From positions 13,458,022 through 13,522,021 of the forward strand of contig JADCRB010000068.1 of assembly GCA_021464245.1 (NCBI GenBank): DNA of 64,000 nucleotides. Reading direction: 5' to 3'. Within the stretch, counting starts at the first letter, position 1, and every line of letters starts with the position of its first letter. Made by a program: the position numbers and the translations under genes. Shown piece after piece: positions 1-13,032 of this stretch. The notes beneath the pieces were generated by a model. The model made no database searches, was not told the DNA's origin, and was given only the letters and a program-made list of their open reading frames with translations. The DNA is from Carallia brachiata (lineage: Eukaryota > Streptophyta > Magnoliopsida > Malpighiales > Rhizophoraceae).

Positions 1-59
1 AAGGCAAGGGAGAAACAACAACTTTCACAGCTCAATTTACTCAACGCAGCAACAATAAT

Positions 60-3000
60 AATCGACCTCGTGGAGGCTATAACAACAACAGGAGGCATGG
101 TGGCCCAAATACTTTTCAGCTGAGACCCTATTTTCCAGATTGTCGAAATCAATATGGGAATCACTGACGTCCACCAACAAATCCACATGGCCGGGGAAGA
201 GTGCAGTGCCAAATTTGCGAAAAATTCGGGCACACGGCTAGGGTGTGCAGGTCTCGCAACTCTACTCCACAAGCACATTTTTCAACCAGTGTCTCATCTC
301 CTCACAATGGCAATTGGATTCTAGATTCGGGTGCCTCTCATCACATAACATCTGACTTGCAAAATCTTTCAGTTCATTCTGAATATAATGGAGGAGAAGA
401 TATCCTCATTGGTGACGGTAATAATGTGCCTATTTCACACACAGGTTCCACTCGTCTTGCTACGTCTGCAGGTTCTTTTGCACTTAACAATGTTTTATGT
501 GCTCCTCTTATCAAAAGAAATTTACTATCTGTCTCACAATTTTGTAAGACTAATCATACTTCTATTGAATTTTTTCCATCTTCCTTTGTTGTGAAGGATT
601 TGAGCACGGGGGCATCACTCGTTCGCGGCCAGAGTAATGGGAACCTGTATGAGTGGCCATCGTCAACGCCCCAGTCCTCTGCAGTTTCGGCCTTCAACAC
701 AAGTCCACAGCCTTCTCTTTTTCTATGGCACCAACGATTAGGACACTTAAATAAAAGAACACTTTATCACATTTTAGATGCCATCATTCCATTTTCAAAA
801 TCATCAGCTTTCACCTATACTGCTTGCCTTTGCAAAAAATCATAAACTTCCATTTTCTATTTCTTTTTACGTAGTTCCAAACCTCTTGAACTGATATACA
901 CAGATGTATGGGGACCTGCACCCATCCACTCTTTTGATAACTATCGCTATTATGTGATTTTTGTGGATCATTTCACCAAATATACATGGCTATATCCCCT
1001 AAAACAAAAATCCAATGTAACCTCTGTTTTTTCCCGCTTCAAACTTTTGGTAGAAAAATATTTTCAGCACCCAATCACCACTGTTTATTCTGATGGTGGA
1101 GGTGAATACTTGGGATTGGATTCGTTTCTGTCAACACATGGCATTCAACACTTATATTCCCCTCCCTATACTCCAGAGCATGTTGGCTTGGCTGAACGTC
1201 GTCATCGTCATATTATCAAAACAGCCTTAACTCTTCTTCACCATGCATCAATCCCACTAAAATACTGGACCTCTGCCTGTCAGACTGCTGTTTATCTCAT
1301 TAATCGAATGCCAACACCCACTCTTCAGAATAAGTCACCCTTTGAGGCCTTGTTTCACATAGCCCCCAACTACCGGACTCTTAAAGTTTTTGGGTGTCTT
1401 TGTTATCCCTGGCTGAAACCATACACTCATCACAAGCTTCAACCAAAGTCCACACCGTGTGTTTTTCTGGGGTATTCCACTTCCCACCATTGCTATCAAT
1501 GTCTTGATCCCCAAACATCTCGTCTTTACCTCTCCAGGCATGTAGTTTTCATTGAACATTCTTTTCCCTTTCAAACCTTCTCATTAAATGATTCTCGAGT
1601 TCAACCAACCAATATTTCCACATGGACCTCTACTACTCCAGTAGATTACTCACTACCCTCCCTTCCTCCCGTTGCTCCCATACCACCGTCTCCTACTTTG
1701 TCTACTTTGGACATCTCTCCTCCTCCTCCAATACCAAACATGCCTGCTACCGTGCCCACTACTGTGCCCATTACCACTGATCACTCTCTCTCGTTGACCC
1801 CGTCACCTTCCAGTTCTCCCACCTTGGCCACATCGAGTGATGCAGCGAACCCCTCTCCTTCACCATCGGTAAGTCCTTCTTCTCCCCATCCCACTGGCAT
1901 TGTCACTCGTTTTAAAAATAATATTTTTAAACCTAAACAAATCTTTGATTATCTTGCGGTTGCTGACCCTATTGAACCCTCCACTCTTCTTCAAGCCCAA
2001 AAACATCCTCAATGGCGTCAAGCTATGAATGAGGAGTTTGAAGCATTGCTTCGCAATCACACCTGGGACCTAGTTCCTGCTCATGAGTCACATAACATTG
2101 TTCGGTGCAAATGGATTTACAGGATCAAACGCAAGCCAAATGGGACCATTGACCGTTACAAGGCCCGCCTTGTTGCCAAGGGCTTCACTCAACGTCCAAG
2201 CATTGATTTTCATGCTACTTTCAGTCTAGTGATCAAGCCTACCACAGTCTGCTTGATTCTTTCTATTGCTGTCCAACATCAATGGCCTCTTCAAAACAAC
2301 TTGATGTCAACAACGCCTTCCTCCAAGGTTGTCTTGAAGAAGAAGTTTTCATGCAGCAACCTCCTGGGTTCACTCATCCACAGTTTCCTAATCATGTTTG
2401 CAAGCTTCGAAAGGCTATATATGGCCTCCGACAAGCTCCCCGGGCTTGGTATCATAAATTGAAAAAGTTTCTGCTCTCTTATGGCTTCCTCAATTCTCAC
2501 TCGGACACTTCTCTCTTTGTGTTTTCTCTCACGGTTCTACTCTTCTCTACCTACTAGTGTACGTTGATGACATTATTGTCACTGGCAATCATTCTTCTGC
2601 GATCGATGCAGTTATTCATGCTCTTGCTTCAAGGTTTTCTATCAAACATCTTGGGGATCTTAACTTCTTTCTTGGAGTTGAAGTTTTACGTACCAAGCAG
2701 GGTCTTATTCTTTCCCAACGCCGATATATATCTGATCTCCTTCACAAGACAAATATGCATGAAGCCAAAAGTACTTGCAGTCCGCTCTCCACAACCGAAA
2801 AACTATCTCTTGATTGTGACTCTCCACCTACGGATCCAACTCAGTATCGTCAGGTCCTTGGGTCTCTTCAGTATCTCCATGACCAGACCAGATATTCCTT
2901 TGCTGTTAATCGTTTGTCTCAATTCATGCATTGTCCCAAAGCTCAACACTGGTCTGCTGCAAAACGGGTCCTCCGATATCTCAAGCACACCATTAATTAT

Positions 3001-3561
3001 GGGCTACATATTCGTTCCTCTTCTTCCTCTCTATCTCTCCATGCCTTTTCAGACGCTGATTGGGCTGGTGACTCTGATGATAGCACATCCACTACTGCCT
3101 ATGTTGTTTTTCTTGGAGCTAATCCTATTAGTTGGTCATCTAAGAAACAACTTACGGTAGCGCGTTCTTCCACGGAAGCGGAGTATCGTGCTGTTGCTGC
3201 TACTGTTGCAGAAGTAAATTGGGTGCAAAATTTACTTCAGGAACTTCGATTCTCGCCCAATTCATCTCCTACCATTTACTGTGACAACATTGGCACTACC
3301 TATCTCTGTCAAAATCCGGTGTTTCACAGTCGAATGAAGCACATCAAGGTGGATTTTCATTTTGCCCGTCAACAAGTGTCAGCCAAGCAACTTCGTATTG
3401 TTCATGTTCATTCCGCTGATCAACTTGCTGATTCTCTTACCAAGCCTCTTAGTCGTCAGCAGCATGATAAGGAGACAGCTGTACTAACCAAGATCACTCC
3501 ACTAGTCAAGCATTTTCTAGCCAATAATTCTCCTACAATCAAGGACTTTATGCAGCATTAA
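60..3561 (+). pseudogene. copia gag-pol polyprotein, frameshifted
   Basis: Encodes the retrotransposon polyprotein. A CCHC zinc knuckle (CQICEKFGHTARVC) lies at about 204-245. The protease motif WILDSGASHHIT is near 315-350, and the GAG-pre-integrase motif LWHQRLGHLN near 723-752. The integrase core begins near 900 (DVWGPAP) and continues through SDGGGEY and AERRHRH. RVT_2 starts near 2010 (WRQAMNEEF), passes VRCKWIYRIK and AFLQGCLEEEVFM, and reaches the catalytic YVDDIIVTG at 2560-2586. RNase H follows with SDADWAG, WSSKKQ and SSTEAEYRA. Breaks: TGA near 166, a frameshift near 845-870 between GAG-pre-integrase and integrase, another near 2285 (between the fingers and the LDVNNAFLQG motif), and another near 2535 just before YVDD. 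Family assignment is certain; the element is inactive in protein terms. Confidence 0.92.
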
Positions 3562-3741
3562 TCTCAAAGATTCTTTCCAGTATAATCTTTAGAATATATC
3601 TCTCATAATCTTTCCTTGTTTTATAGTTTTCTTCTTTAGTACATGTCTCGCTCTTGCTGCTGCTGCAGTATATATGTATTGTGAGACAAATGAATGAATC
3701 AAGCCTTTTTCACTATCTCGTTGATTTATCAATTACCATCA
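3480..3741 (+). repeat. Candidate 3' LTR of the copia element
   Basis: A purine-rich stretch (ataaggagacagc, 3467-3479) looks like a polypurine tract and is followed directly by TG at 3480. The next 260 bases end in CA at 3740-3741 and include the run GTATATATGTATTG...AATGAATCAA, which is typical of plant copia LTR 3' halves. The 5' LTR is outside the window, so the boundaries cannot be confirmed by pairing. Confidence 0.45.
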
Positions 3742-4918
3742 CCTTTAGGGTTAGAGTTAAGGGTTTGCAGAGAGTAAAAGCAGAGATTCGGAGTGGGTAC
3801 CGACGAAGATAGTAGTTTGGGAATCGGAAAGGGAACAAACGACGAGAGATCGAGTTGAAGTGCCGCCTGAGTTGGTGGATATATCGCAGGTAGATAGCGG
3901 TTCAAGTACGGTTCAATCGAACTTGGCCATCAATATTCTGTTCTGGGCTGGCCAATAACAACTAACCAACAAGCAAGCAAAGCAACGGACCTGGCGGTCT
4001 AGAACGAAAACCCGACATCGCTGCCATAGATATTTATGACCTTTTTTTCACAAGCCTTTCACATAATTTTAAACATAGTTTTACTTATGATTTATATCTT
4101 TTCAGGGCCAGCTTTGATGGCAGAATGACGAATTGAAGAAGAAATTGATATTAGGTTTCCAGGGTTTTGGGAGAGAATAGAGAGGTAAGATGGATTAGGA
4201 TTGTTTGTTGAAAAAAATAATGATTTACATTTTTGACATATATAAAAAGGTATAATAGTTAGTTTGCTATTAATGTCTGTTAGCTGTGGTATATTTTTTT
4301 ATAATTTTTAAAAATATAATATGTAAAGTGTAAATATATCTTATATTCAAAGTGTAAAAAGTAAGCTTTTCATAAAATTAATCATTAAGCCTCGTTATGG
4401 GCATTGAGCTATTAGTCTCAAAATAAGGGGCATCACAGAAAAATTGTAATAAATAACAGATAAATTAAACTATACAAGTGTTTTTCACCCAAACAAATTG
4501 TTTGAAAACTTAAACACAATCCATGGCTGCTTCTTTCTTGACAAAGAGGAAGAATAATGCGAATAAGAGCATGAAAGAGAAATTGTAGTGAAAATGATGG
4601 ACATTGGTGAACATTAAAAAAATGGGGATAATTAAATTTTACTGTGAAATCAATAAGAATTATAGCATTATTACCTGAGTCTAGATTAAGAAGATGCAAA
4701 TGGGGATAAAGATTTTTCAGAAATTCTAGTTAATTACTTTAAAAAAAAAAAAAGAGGAACGTTCTAATTGGCTACCATTTGCTATTTAATTCCAAAAAGT
4801 AGGAGTAGTTTTTGATAAATATTTTTTAAAAGCTGCTTTTTGCCGATAACTCCTGCAAACAACAGTTGATCCAAAAAGTTCTAAAAAGTAAGGTTGAAAC
4901 AACTTCTAATAAATAATT
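3742..4918. other. Intergenic, with an exon-like scrap and a duplicated block
   Basis: No complete gene is visible. From 3774 to 3889 an open stretch reads as SKSRDSEWVPTKIVVWE and onward, ending in VDISQ at a good splice donor (CAG|GTAGAT); it could be a relic exon, family unknown. Bases 4288-4370 closely resemble 17919-17999, upstream of the second neprosin copy, so the duplicated unit or a shared repeat extends this far left. The rest is AT-rich. Confidence 0.4.
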
Positions 4919-5409
4919 GGGTTAATTTTAAAAGATATAATCATCTTTGTATTTTTTAATAAGTTTAATATAATTTTTAAAAACTAACAAATCTTGTACA
5001 GTTTAATTATTTTCTAATAAATCTAGCATATCTTTTAACAACTAACAAATTTAGTACAATTCAATTATTTTTTAACAAATCCAGCATGCTGTCAGTTAAA
5101 AATAATCAGTTAAAAGTAATCGAATCATTTAATATACAGATATGACACGTCTACATCTAAATCTAATACAGTTTAAAACTCTCAAATGTCATATGTACAT
5201 ATGTGCACACTGGAAGATTCAGTTATTTTTAATTGATAATGTGTTAGATTTGTTAGAAAATAATTGAACTGTACTAGATTTTTTAATTTTTAAAAATTGT
5301 GATAAATCTGTTAGAAAATAATTGAATTGTCCTAAATTTGTTAATTTTTAAAAGTGGTGCTAGATTTATTAAAAAACACAAAAGTGGTGATATTTTTTAA
5401 TACTAACCC
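4919..5409. mobile_element. Mutator-type MITE (MULE MITE) with long terminal inverted repeats
   Basis: The 491-bp element starts GGGTTA and ends TAACCC. Its outer roughly 200 bp on each side are inverted copies of each other. It is flanked by a 9-bp direct repeat TAAATAATT at 4910-4918 and 5410-5418, the target-duplication size of Mutator-like elements. Each arm is built of about three diverged ~57-bp direct subrepeats (around AACTAACAAAT...CTAGCAT). The paralogous region near 18385 carries TAAATAATT once with no element, which supports the right boundary. It has no coding capacity. Confidence 0.9.
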
Positions 5410-6372
5410 TAAATAATTTTTGGATTTAAATATTCTCATAATATTACCCTCGTAAATAGAAATATAATGAACTAAATAATCACTTTATTATTTAAACATT
5501 AATAAGAAAATATTAATTTAGCCAAACACTTTAATTTTATTTTAGTTATCAATTATAATAATCAATAATTATTAATTAACAATCAACAACAGTAACAACA
5601 ATTAACAATAAGTAAGCTAAACATGTCTTTTGTCTTATCATAGATATTAAATTCCATTATACATTTAGCTAAAATAAATGAAACCTTCCAATGTTCCTAA
5701 CAAGTTTCATGTATAACATCCCAAATTAATGGGTCATTCCATATAAATTTTGAAATTTTGACTACCATTTAAAGCATTTAATAGATTCTTTTTTAGAAAT
5801 TATTCAATATAATTAACCACAACACAACATGATGCATGGCAGTTTTGCATCTATTTGCAGGTGACAACAACTTTCTAATCAACGAAGCAAACGAAAGCTG
5901 TGAGCTAATCGAAACAGGAATTTTCTATCATCCAATCTTCTTTACTCTTTTTCTTTGTTTTTTTTTGCAAAAAAATATTATAAAAATAACAATAAATCAC
6001 AAGTTATATTCAAATTATCCTAGATTATTTATCTTTGAGTTCATGAGTGTGCCTTATTAGTTTCACATAATTTTACAAGTGATAATAATCTCGTATGCTC
6101 TAAAGAAAGGTAATAATCAAATTGGTTTGATGTATATAGTTTGCAATATTACAATTTTTAATTAAATGGTGACTAATATATAATTGCGATTGTAACCTAG
6201 GAATTTAAATGGCGCTAAAGGACATAGTATTTGTGCTTTTTCTATGCTGTCTATTTTTAACCCTTGATGCAACAAGAGGGGGGATTTTCGCTGATTCAGA
6301 GTTGGAGGAGGAACTTAGACGTTCAAACAAACTAGTGGTTGAGATTATTCAGGTCTAAAAATATACTCTATT

Positions 6373-6458
6373 TACCGTCCTCCTATTGCCTTGATGGCAA
6401 TGCATCCATGACCTTCAACAAAGGTCATGGGTTCGAGGAATGGTAGAAATAACAACAA
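6373..6458 (+). mobile_element. SINE-like insertion in intron 1 of neprosin copy A
   Basis: An 86-bp stretch absent from intron 1 of copy B is flanked by a perfect 13-bp direct repeat AATATACTCTATT at 6360-6372 and 6459-6471. It contains GGGTTCGAGGAATGG, close to a tRNA-type B box, and ends in an A-rich ATAACAACAA. The length and target duplication fit a short tRNA-derived SINE. No family is named. Confidence 0.7.
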
Positions 6459-7609
6459 AATATACTCTATTCGTTCAGCTTTCAATCTTTTCTTTTTTTG
6501 ATAATTGTATTTGAAATTTACAGTTTATAAGAATGTAAATAGCGGAGAACTAAACTCCCCACAAAAGCTTTGTTCTTGAAAAAGGATAAAATTTGTCTAT
6601 ATTATTCATCTTTCAATATGTGAAGACATAAAGCTTTGATTGTCATCTTTTAATAACCAACTCCAATAATAGAGGATTACAACACTTGTGAAGATGATCT
6701 TTGAACATAAAATCTCACTTAATTTCTAGGCCAAAACCAAGGCCTAACAGTTATAATATGAGAAAATGTGTGTAGACTAATCTTTCAGAATAATTATAGG
6801 TCCAACATCTAATATTGTGTTTACTAAGTTGCCATTTATAAAATCATACGTGATCTAGAGCAACATTATAAAGATTTGTTTGTTGGTTTTTAACACCACA
6901 TTGCCATCGAATTTTGCTGAAAAAAAAGACCTCTTCAAAGGCCAAAAAAAAAAAAAAATTGTATTGTTATCTCCATATTAGCAATATAGTCAAAGAGATA
7001 ATTGAAAGTACAACATTAATAAGGGATAAACATGTCATGTTCCAACAATATATGATTCAATAAATCTGTAGTGACAACTAAGTCATGAAACTAATGGAAA
7101 GATGGTTTTTATTTTGTTGACAAAATTTTTGTAATTTTGTAAAACTATTTGAAGTTTTTTTTTTTTCAAGGAAACTTTAATATAGCAGCATTTAATTGGG
7201 TCTTTCAATTGCAAAAAGGAATTATAACTAAGTCATCAGATTTAATGGATGTTTTATTGATTAATGAAAATTCATGTCACCAATCATAGTAGAAGTTAGG
7301 CCGAACAATAGGGGGATATTTAATCAATGCTCTTTGTAATTAGCAAACAAAATATAGAGATATATATGGTTGTGTAGATTTTTACGAATAACCTGCTTTT
7401 GATTATCTATTGTTGACGGATCATAACTACAATTACAAGGTATGTTTCTTCTACTTCTTTTTAGGTCACTTAAATTATTTATATTCACCTATTATGTTCA
7501 ATGTATTAAGAGCAACCTTTACATACAGATGCCTAAAAGGAAGATGAAGAGAGATTCTTCACATTTGTTACACCCAAAAAATATTTAGCTAAATGGCAAA
7601 GGATGTCCT

Positions 7610-8233
7610 TGTTGAAAAATTATCAATAAAAATATATATCAAATTGAGATAAATAAATTAAAAAAAATTAGTAATGTTGAATAATCAACGAAATATATAA
7701 ATATATATTACTAAATAAATAAATAAAATTAAAGAAGAAAAAGATATCGTGTCTAAAGCGTACAAATACACTATCGTTAAGAATAGTTTTCGCCCCTGTA
7801 GATAAGTAGTCTCAGTGCAGTATGTCGCAGCGATTATCCTCTTAGTATACGACAGACATTCCCACTAATGTATACTTCAAATAGTGAGGTGACAGAAATA
7901 ATTTCATCTATGGACTAAACCAGCAGCATAAGCCTCTCATGTATAAACAAAGGAGAAAATACACTCACACTTCACATAGCCACTTGGAAGATGAAGGATG
8001 ACCTTTTCATAATAAGTATGGTTTTATATCTTATAAGTAAGAATAAAGTTTCCAATGAATTATAACGATTTGTAATGTCTAAATACATAAAGACATATAA
8101 CAGCTAAATAAGGGTCAAATAACGGCTTGCTCAATAGTCATAAAATAGTTAGTCTAACGGTCATATAACGACTAGTTTGACCAAGTCTTACATGTGATAA
8201 TTATATTTGAAAAAATAATAATAATTTATAAGA
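7610..8233 (-). repeat. LTR (left) of the LARD-like element
   Basis: Aligns with 12429-13032 along its length. It carries about 20 bp extra near 7820-7850, and its inner end (TTTATAAGA) has drifted from the TTTACAACA of the other LTR. The visible mismatches and indels show the insertion is not recent. Confidence 0.85.
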
Positions 8234-11200
8234 ATCTATCACTATTTTAAAAGGCTAATACTACTGAATTAATCAATGAGAACATAACACATCATTTTTG
8301 GTGTCTTTTGAACTATGAACCAAAAATTAAAAACACAAGTTTTGATATTCAGAAATATGGTGAAATAAAAATTTTTATAAACTATAGTTTATATATGAAT
8401 AACAATAAACTTGCCACTATATTATATATTCTCTAAGATTATACTATTTAACGCGGTTGGGCACTATTAGGTCTTGTGCACTCTTAGTTTATTTTCATGA
8501 AAACTCTAAAGATCTTACCTAAGATCTCATAAGAGCGACTCCACTCTACTCTTATATAGTTGATTGTATTAAATGTGTATACTGGTAACACACTACCCAT
8601 AAAGGTTATAGAATCCATTAAGAGTATATAACTCAACCTCGAACTTCAAAATTTTTGCACTATTTACACGATAGAAAAAGACTTTGTAATTTGATAGTAC
8701 TCACGAGGTCAATCAGTGACTTGTTATTATCCATATGAACCTATTTCAAGGGATCTCCTGTTACATAAGTGGGGTTCTCATTACTCTTGATTATTCCTCT
8801 ATAGGCATATGTCTCATTCTCCTTAATATATTTTTACTAGCTTATAGCTTAGTAATAGTCAGAGGATCAATCTAAGTCATCTCTAACAAAAATAAGATAT
8901 TTCAATATATTTCTCTGTATAGACATTACTAATTCATGAGTTAGACAAATACATCTACTTCTTTCCATCACACAATTTACTCTTGGTAAGAGTAATATAG
9001 GCTGGCTAACACAAATCATCGACACTCATAATATTAGTTTCACACATAATAAAATGTTTTTTGTTAACCAATTTAACTCCACACTAGCCATCTCTGAGGC
9101 TATATACTTGAAACTCATGATGGATTGAGTAATAATCATTTATTTATTAAACTTTCAAATCACTGTTTCACCTTAAAAGATGAACTCAAATCCATTTGAC
9201 AGATTTTGTCTCATCTAAATAAAACTTTCGTTAAAATCGTTATAATATTTTACTACAACTAGTATTCACTATAAAATATATCATAGTTCATAATATCTCT
9301 TAAACAGTTGAAAATGAAGAATTTTATAAAATAGCGATAAACACTATCACCATTGAAATTTTTTTTTTTTTTTGACAGAGCTCCTGCATAGAAAGAAAAA
9401 TTTTCCAGTTCACACTAACCTTCGATTTAAGCAACAATAAAAGCAATAACACCTCTTAACATTACCTTTCCACACAACATAAGAGCAAAAAGAATATTAT
9501 ATAATTGTACTTTATCTCCAAATATATAAATGCAATTTTTCACGTAGAATACGATTGCTAGAATATTTTCAAAGCTCAATCTGGCAGCAACCTGCTTCAA
9601 CTTTGTTATCTTGTGTGGGAAAGGAAAAAAATTCAACAAGTTTAATAAACTAATCAAAATTATTAGTCAATAATACCAATAAATCGTATAATTATGAGAC
9701 TACCCAACTATATAATTGGTCTCCTATTTAATAGGTTTGCCTAATTTGTTTGTTTCACACTTAATCAACTTACTCAAATTCTAGCATTCTTTAGTAATAT
9801 AAATAGTACCTTTGTTTTGCCTTTTTCCTTTTAGGCTGCAACAATTGGTCACGTGAAAGCCTGAAACCAACACATTAAGTGTCCTCCCATATTTTAGTGT
9901 GGAATATTGCATAAGTCCTGTCCTTTTCTACGATTCCAAACCAAAACAAAATAACTAGATCATTAGCTCTCAAATAAAATAATAAAAGTTTCTTTTCTTA
10001 TACAAATAATCGAGTTCAATAATATTATAGTCAATTATATAATGTATCCAATCAATAGAAACCAACAAACTCAAAAATTTTTCCCTTGACTACAACAATT
10101 TCTTTTCTTTTTTTTTTTTAAAGGTATTGCCTGTGTATTATAAGATTAGCACAATAATATAACAAATAATGCTCGTAGAGCTCAAAAATTATCATACCTC
10201 TGATATCTATGTCAATGACTTTTCGCAAATATTTCATGATTTAGGAACTACCAACAATTTCTCAAAAAAAAAAAAAAACATTTCCTGTCCAATAGACTAG
10301 TAGCACAAACATTTCTTTTCCCTTATTTTGCCATCTATTTTTATTGGACAACACACATAATAGAAATCTATGAACGAAAAATTCAATCAGACCCCTTTCT
10401 AATTTTTCCGTCATATATTCATATATTTTGATTATCACAACCAATGTAGGTCATTTTTGAAGAAAATAGCACAGGATTGTGCATTTTCACACACTAATTA
10501 ATTTGAAAAAAAAACATAAACCTTTTTTTTAATATATATATTGCAGCATTCAGCTGTACTCATATAGTGAAATATGACACATAAATTAATTTGATTCTAA
10601 TTAACTCAAAAAGTGCCATTGAATTTTCTTCTAGCAGATCAATTCCAAGTCAAACACCCTACACGTATGTCATTGCTACTTTCTTCTGAAAAACATTTTC
10701 TATGTCTCACCCTTGTAGAAATGATAAAGATTTAGAATATCACATCTAGTCCAAAAAAAAAAAGGTAAATGTTCTCTCACCTTCTATGACATTATTAAGT
10801 GAGTAAGATGCCAACAATATGAAGACCTTTAGAATAATTTCAGTCTAGAGCATAAAGTTTATGGTTTAAGCCAATGCCTCTAGAAGACAGACTAAAACAT
10901 TTTTTCTCCTTTTCCTTGAGCCATAACAATTTATCAGTACAACAATCTGATAATAATATTTTTAAAGCTTAAAATTATCAAACCTGAGTTTGGGTTCATT
11001 CCCAATTCTTTTCCAAATATGTAATTACCAAGCAGAATATCAAACAAGTCCTTCTTTTGAGCCACTGACCTACCCTTCATAAGGCTTACAGCAACAAATT
11101 TTACATGAAAAATTTGAACATGATACATCTTATTCGTACAACTCAAATAAAAACATCACATAATAATGCTTTAGGCACAAATAAGCTAAATGCTCATAAG

Positions 11201-12428
11201 AACATTGAGACACATAATGTCAACCTTTTTTTGAACAGTATAAATGACCCACAAGGTCTACTTATAAGTATGATTCAAAGGAAAGAAAAGGTACTTAAGA
11301 GAAAACTATGAAAAGCTTGACAACGCCGTCTATTAACTGACTCATGCAATTCACGTTATATATTGACAAACCATTTGGGAAGCATTCAAGACATGTTTAG
11401 TATAGTAGAAAGTGCAGAAAGTGGGAAATAGAAATGTATTTCTGTTTATTAAGCAACCTTGGATGTTCTAGAGAATTAAACTTATGTATGTTTGCAACAA
11501 TGATTTCTGATATTCTAAAAAGGGAGAAAACAAATAGCTATATAAAGAAAATCAAGTAATTAACTCACCTTTATATTGGTTGGCTAATCCCAATATAAAA
11601 CGTTACCCTTTTTATTAGTTATGAAATGTTATCAAGAGTAATTTGTGGGTAACGTAATTTGCAGGTTATGTTATAATTTTTTTAGCAATTTAGAAATTGT
11701 TACATAATATCCAAAATAGTTTAATTGGGTCACTACTACTATTATAAATGAGGTTATTGAAAAATCTAAATTAGTACTTACTATATCATGCTAACCAAAG
11801 CTTTAGCTGTCAAGATTCACTTCCAAAAACAGCATATAAACTTACTTATATATGATATAACTCACAATCATTCTATTTAAAAATAATAAAATAAGAGATA
11901 ATCACAAAATTGTATCATTATATCTATTAAACAACTAGCAGTAAGACCAAGAAATCAATTGATCACTATAACATGTCAGGCAAGAATTCGTGAAAGAACT
12001 CATTACTCTTTGTATTTAATTTATTGATGACTATTTATCACCTACAAAATGCTTGCATTAGCTCCAATTCTACCACAAAATCAAGACCAACTATTGGCCT
12101 TCCAGTAAAAGAGACTAACACACCAAGACAAAATTGAACAGGTAACAATCAATTATCACAAAATGATTAATTTATATATTCGGTGGTTCACAGTGCCATA
12201 TAAAAATCCTCAATGTTAGAAAGCATGTTATATTGAAAGTGATAAGAACATGGTATCACCATCCATGGCTTGTGATTTTCAAAGGAAAATATATTGTGAT
12301 TACTCTACCAGCATCAAAATACTTTAAGCATGGAAAATCTCTAGGCAAGAACAACACCTATCAATGGTTTTTAGTAGGCAACAAAACACATGTATCACAG
12401 TCCATATAAAAGAAACTATCCTTAAGAT
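8234..12428. other. Non-coding interior of the LARD-like element
   Basis: AT-rich, no retroelement protein motifs. On the minus strand a few short open stretches (9427-9657, 10934-11146) end near splice-like signals, for example one reading LMKGRSVAQKKDLFDILLGN. They could be exons of a captured gene, but no family is recognised and this remains speculation. Confidence 0.4.
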
Positions 12429-13032
12429 TGTCGGAAAATTATCAATAAAAATAGATATAAAATTCAGATAAATAAATTAAAAACAAAATTAGCGATGTTG
12501 AACATTGAACGAAATATATAAATATATATTACTAAATAAGCAAAGAAATAAAATTAAATAAGAAAAGAATATCATGTCTGAAGCGTGCAAATGCACTGTC
12601 CTTAAAGATAATTTCCGCTCTCGTAGACAAGTAGTCTCAATGCTGTGCAATAGACCTTCCCACTAATATATACTTCAAACAGTGAGGTAACAGAAATAGT
12701 TTTATCTCTAAACTAAACCAGCAGCATAAGCCTTTCATGTATAGATAAATGAGAAAATATACTTACACTTCTCATAGCTACTTGGAAGATGAAGGATGAC
12801 CTTTTTATAATAAGTATGGTTTTATATTTCATAAGTAAGAATAAAGTTTCCAATAAATTATAGTAACTAATAATGGCTAAATACATAAAGGAACATAACG
12901 GCTAAATAATGGTCAAATAATGGCTAGTTCAACAGTTATAAAACAGTTAGTCTGACGATCATATAACAGCTAGTTTGACTAAGTCTTACATGTAATAATT
13001 AACCTTTTAAAATATAATAATAATTTACAACA
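12429..13032 (-). repeat. LTR (right) of the LARD-like element
   Basis: Starts TGTCGGAAAATT and ends TTTACAACA, followed by the target duplication GTCCT. On the minus strand, about 180 bases in, there is a TATAAAAAGG TATA-like box. Upstream of it lie repeated short CNGTTA/AACGG-type motifs (near 12895-12975), also present in the left LTR. This would be the promoter-bearing 5' LTR if the minus orientation is right. Confidence 0.82.

Larger units (their letters stand above)
1..3741 (+). mobile_element. Ty1/copia LTR retrotransposon, 3' part, decayed
   Basis: The window opens inside a copia element. Domains follow the copia order: Gly/Asn/Arg-rich gag tail with a CCHC knuckle, protease, GAG-pre-integrase, integrase, reverse transcriptase, RNase H, then an LTR-like stretch. 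Integrase before RT identifies Ty1/copia rather than Ty3/gypsy. The 5' LTR and most of gag lie left of the window. Several frameshifts and stops show it is not autonomous. Confidence 0.93.
7610..13032 (-). mobile_element. Large non-coding LTR retrotransposon (LARD-like) inside the neprosin pseudogene
   Basis: Direct LTR copies lie at 7610-8233 and 12429-13032. The outer ends are TGTTG and CAACA, and a perfect 5-bp target duplication GTCCT lies at 7605-7609 and 13033-13037. The element splits neprosin exon 3; joining the flanks restores the order seen in copy B. The 4.2-kb interior has no gag, protease, RT or integrase motif in any frame, so it is non-autonomous. Orientation is inferred as minus from a TATA-like TATAAAAAGG on that strand in the LTR; no convincing primer-binding site or polypurine tract was found. 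Confidence 0.87.

Noticed and set aside
4433..4699. Minus-strand 88-codon open frame
   Set aside because: AT-rich, hydrophobic composition from poly-A/T, no homology recognised.
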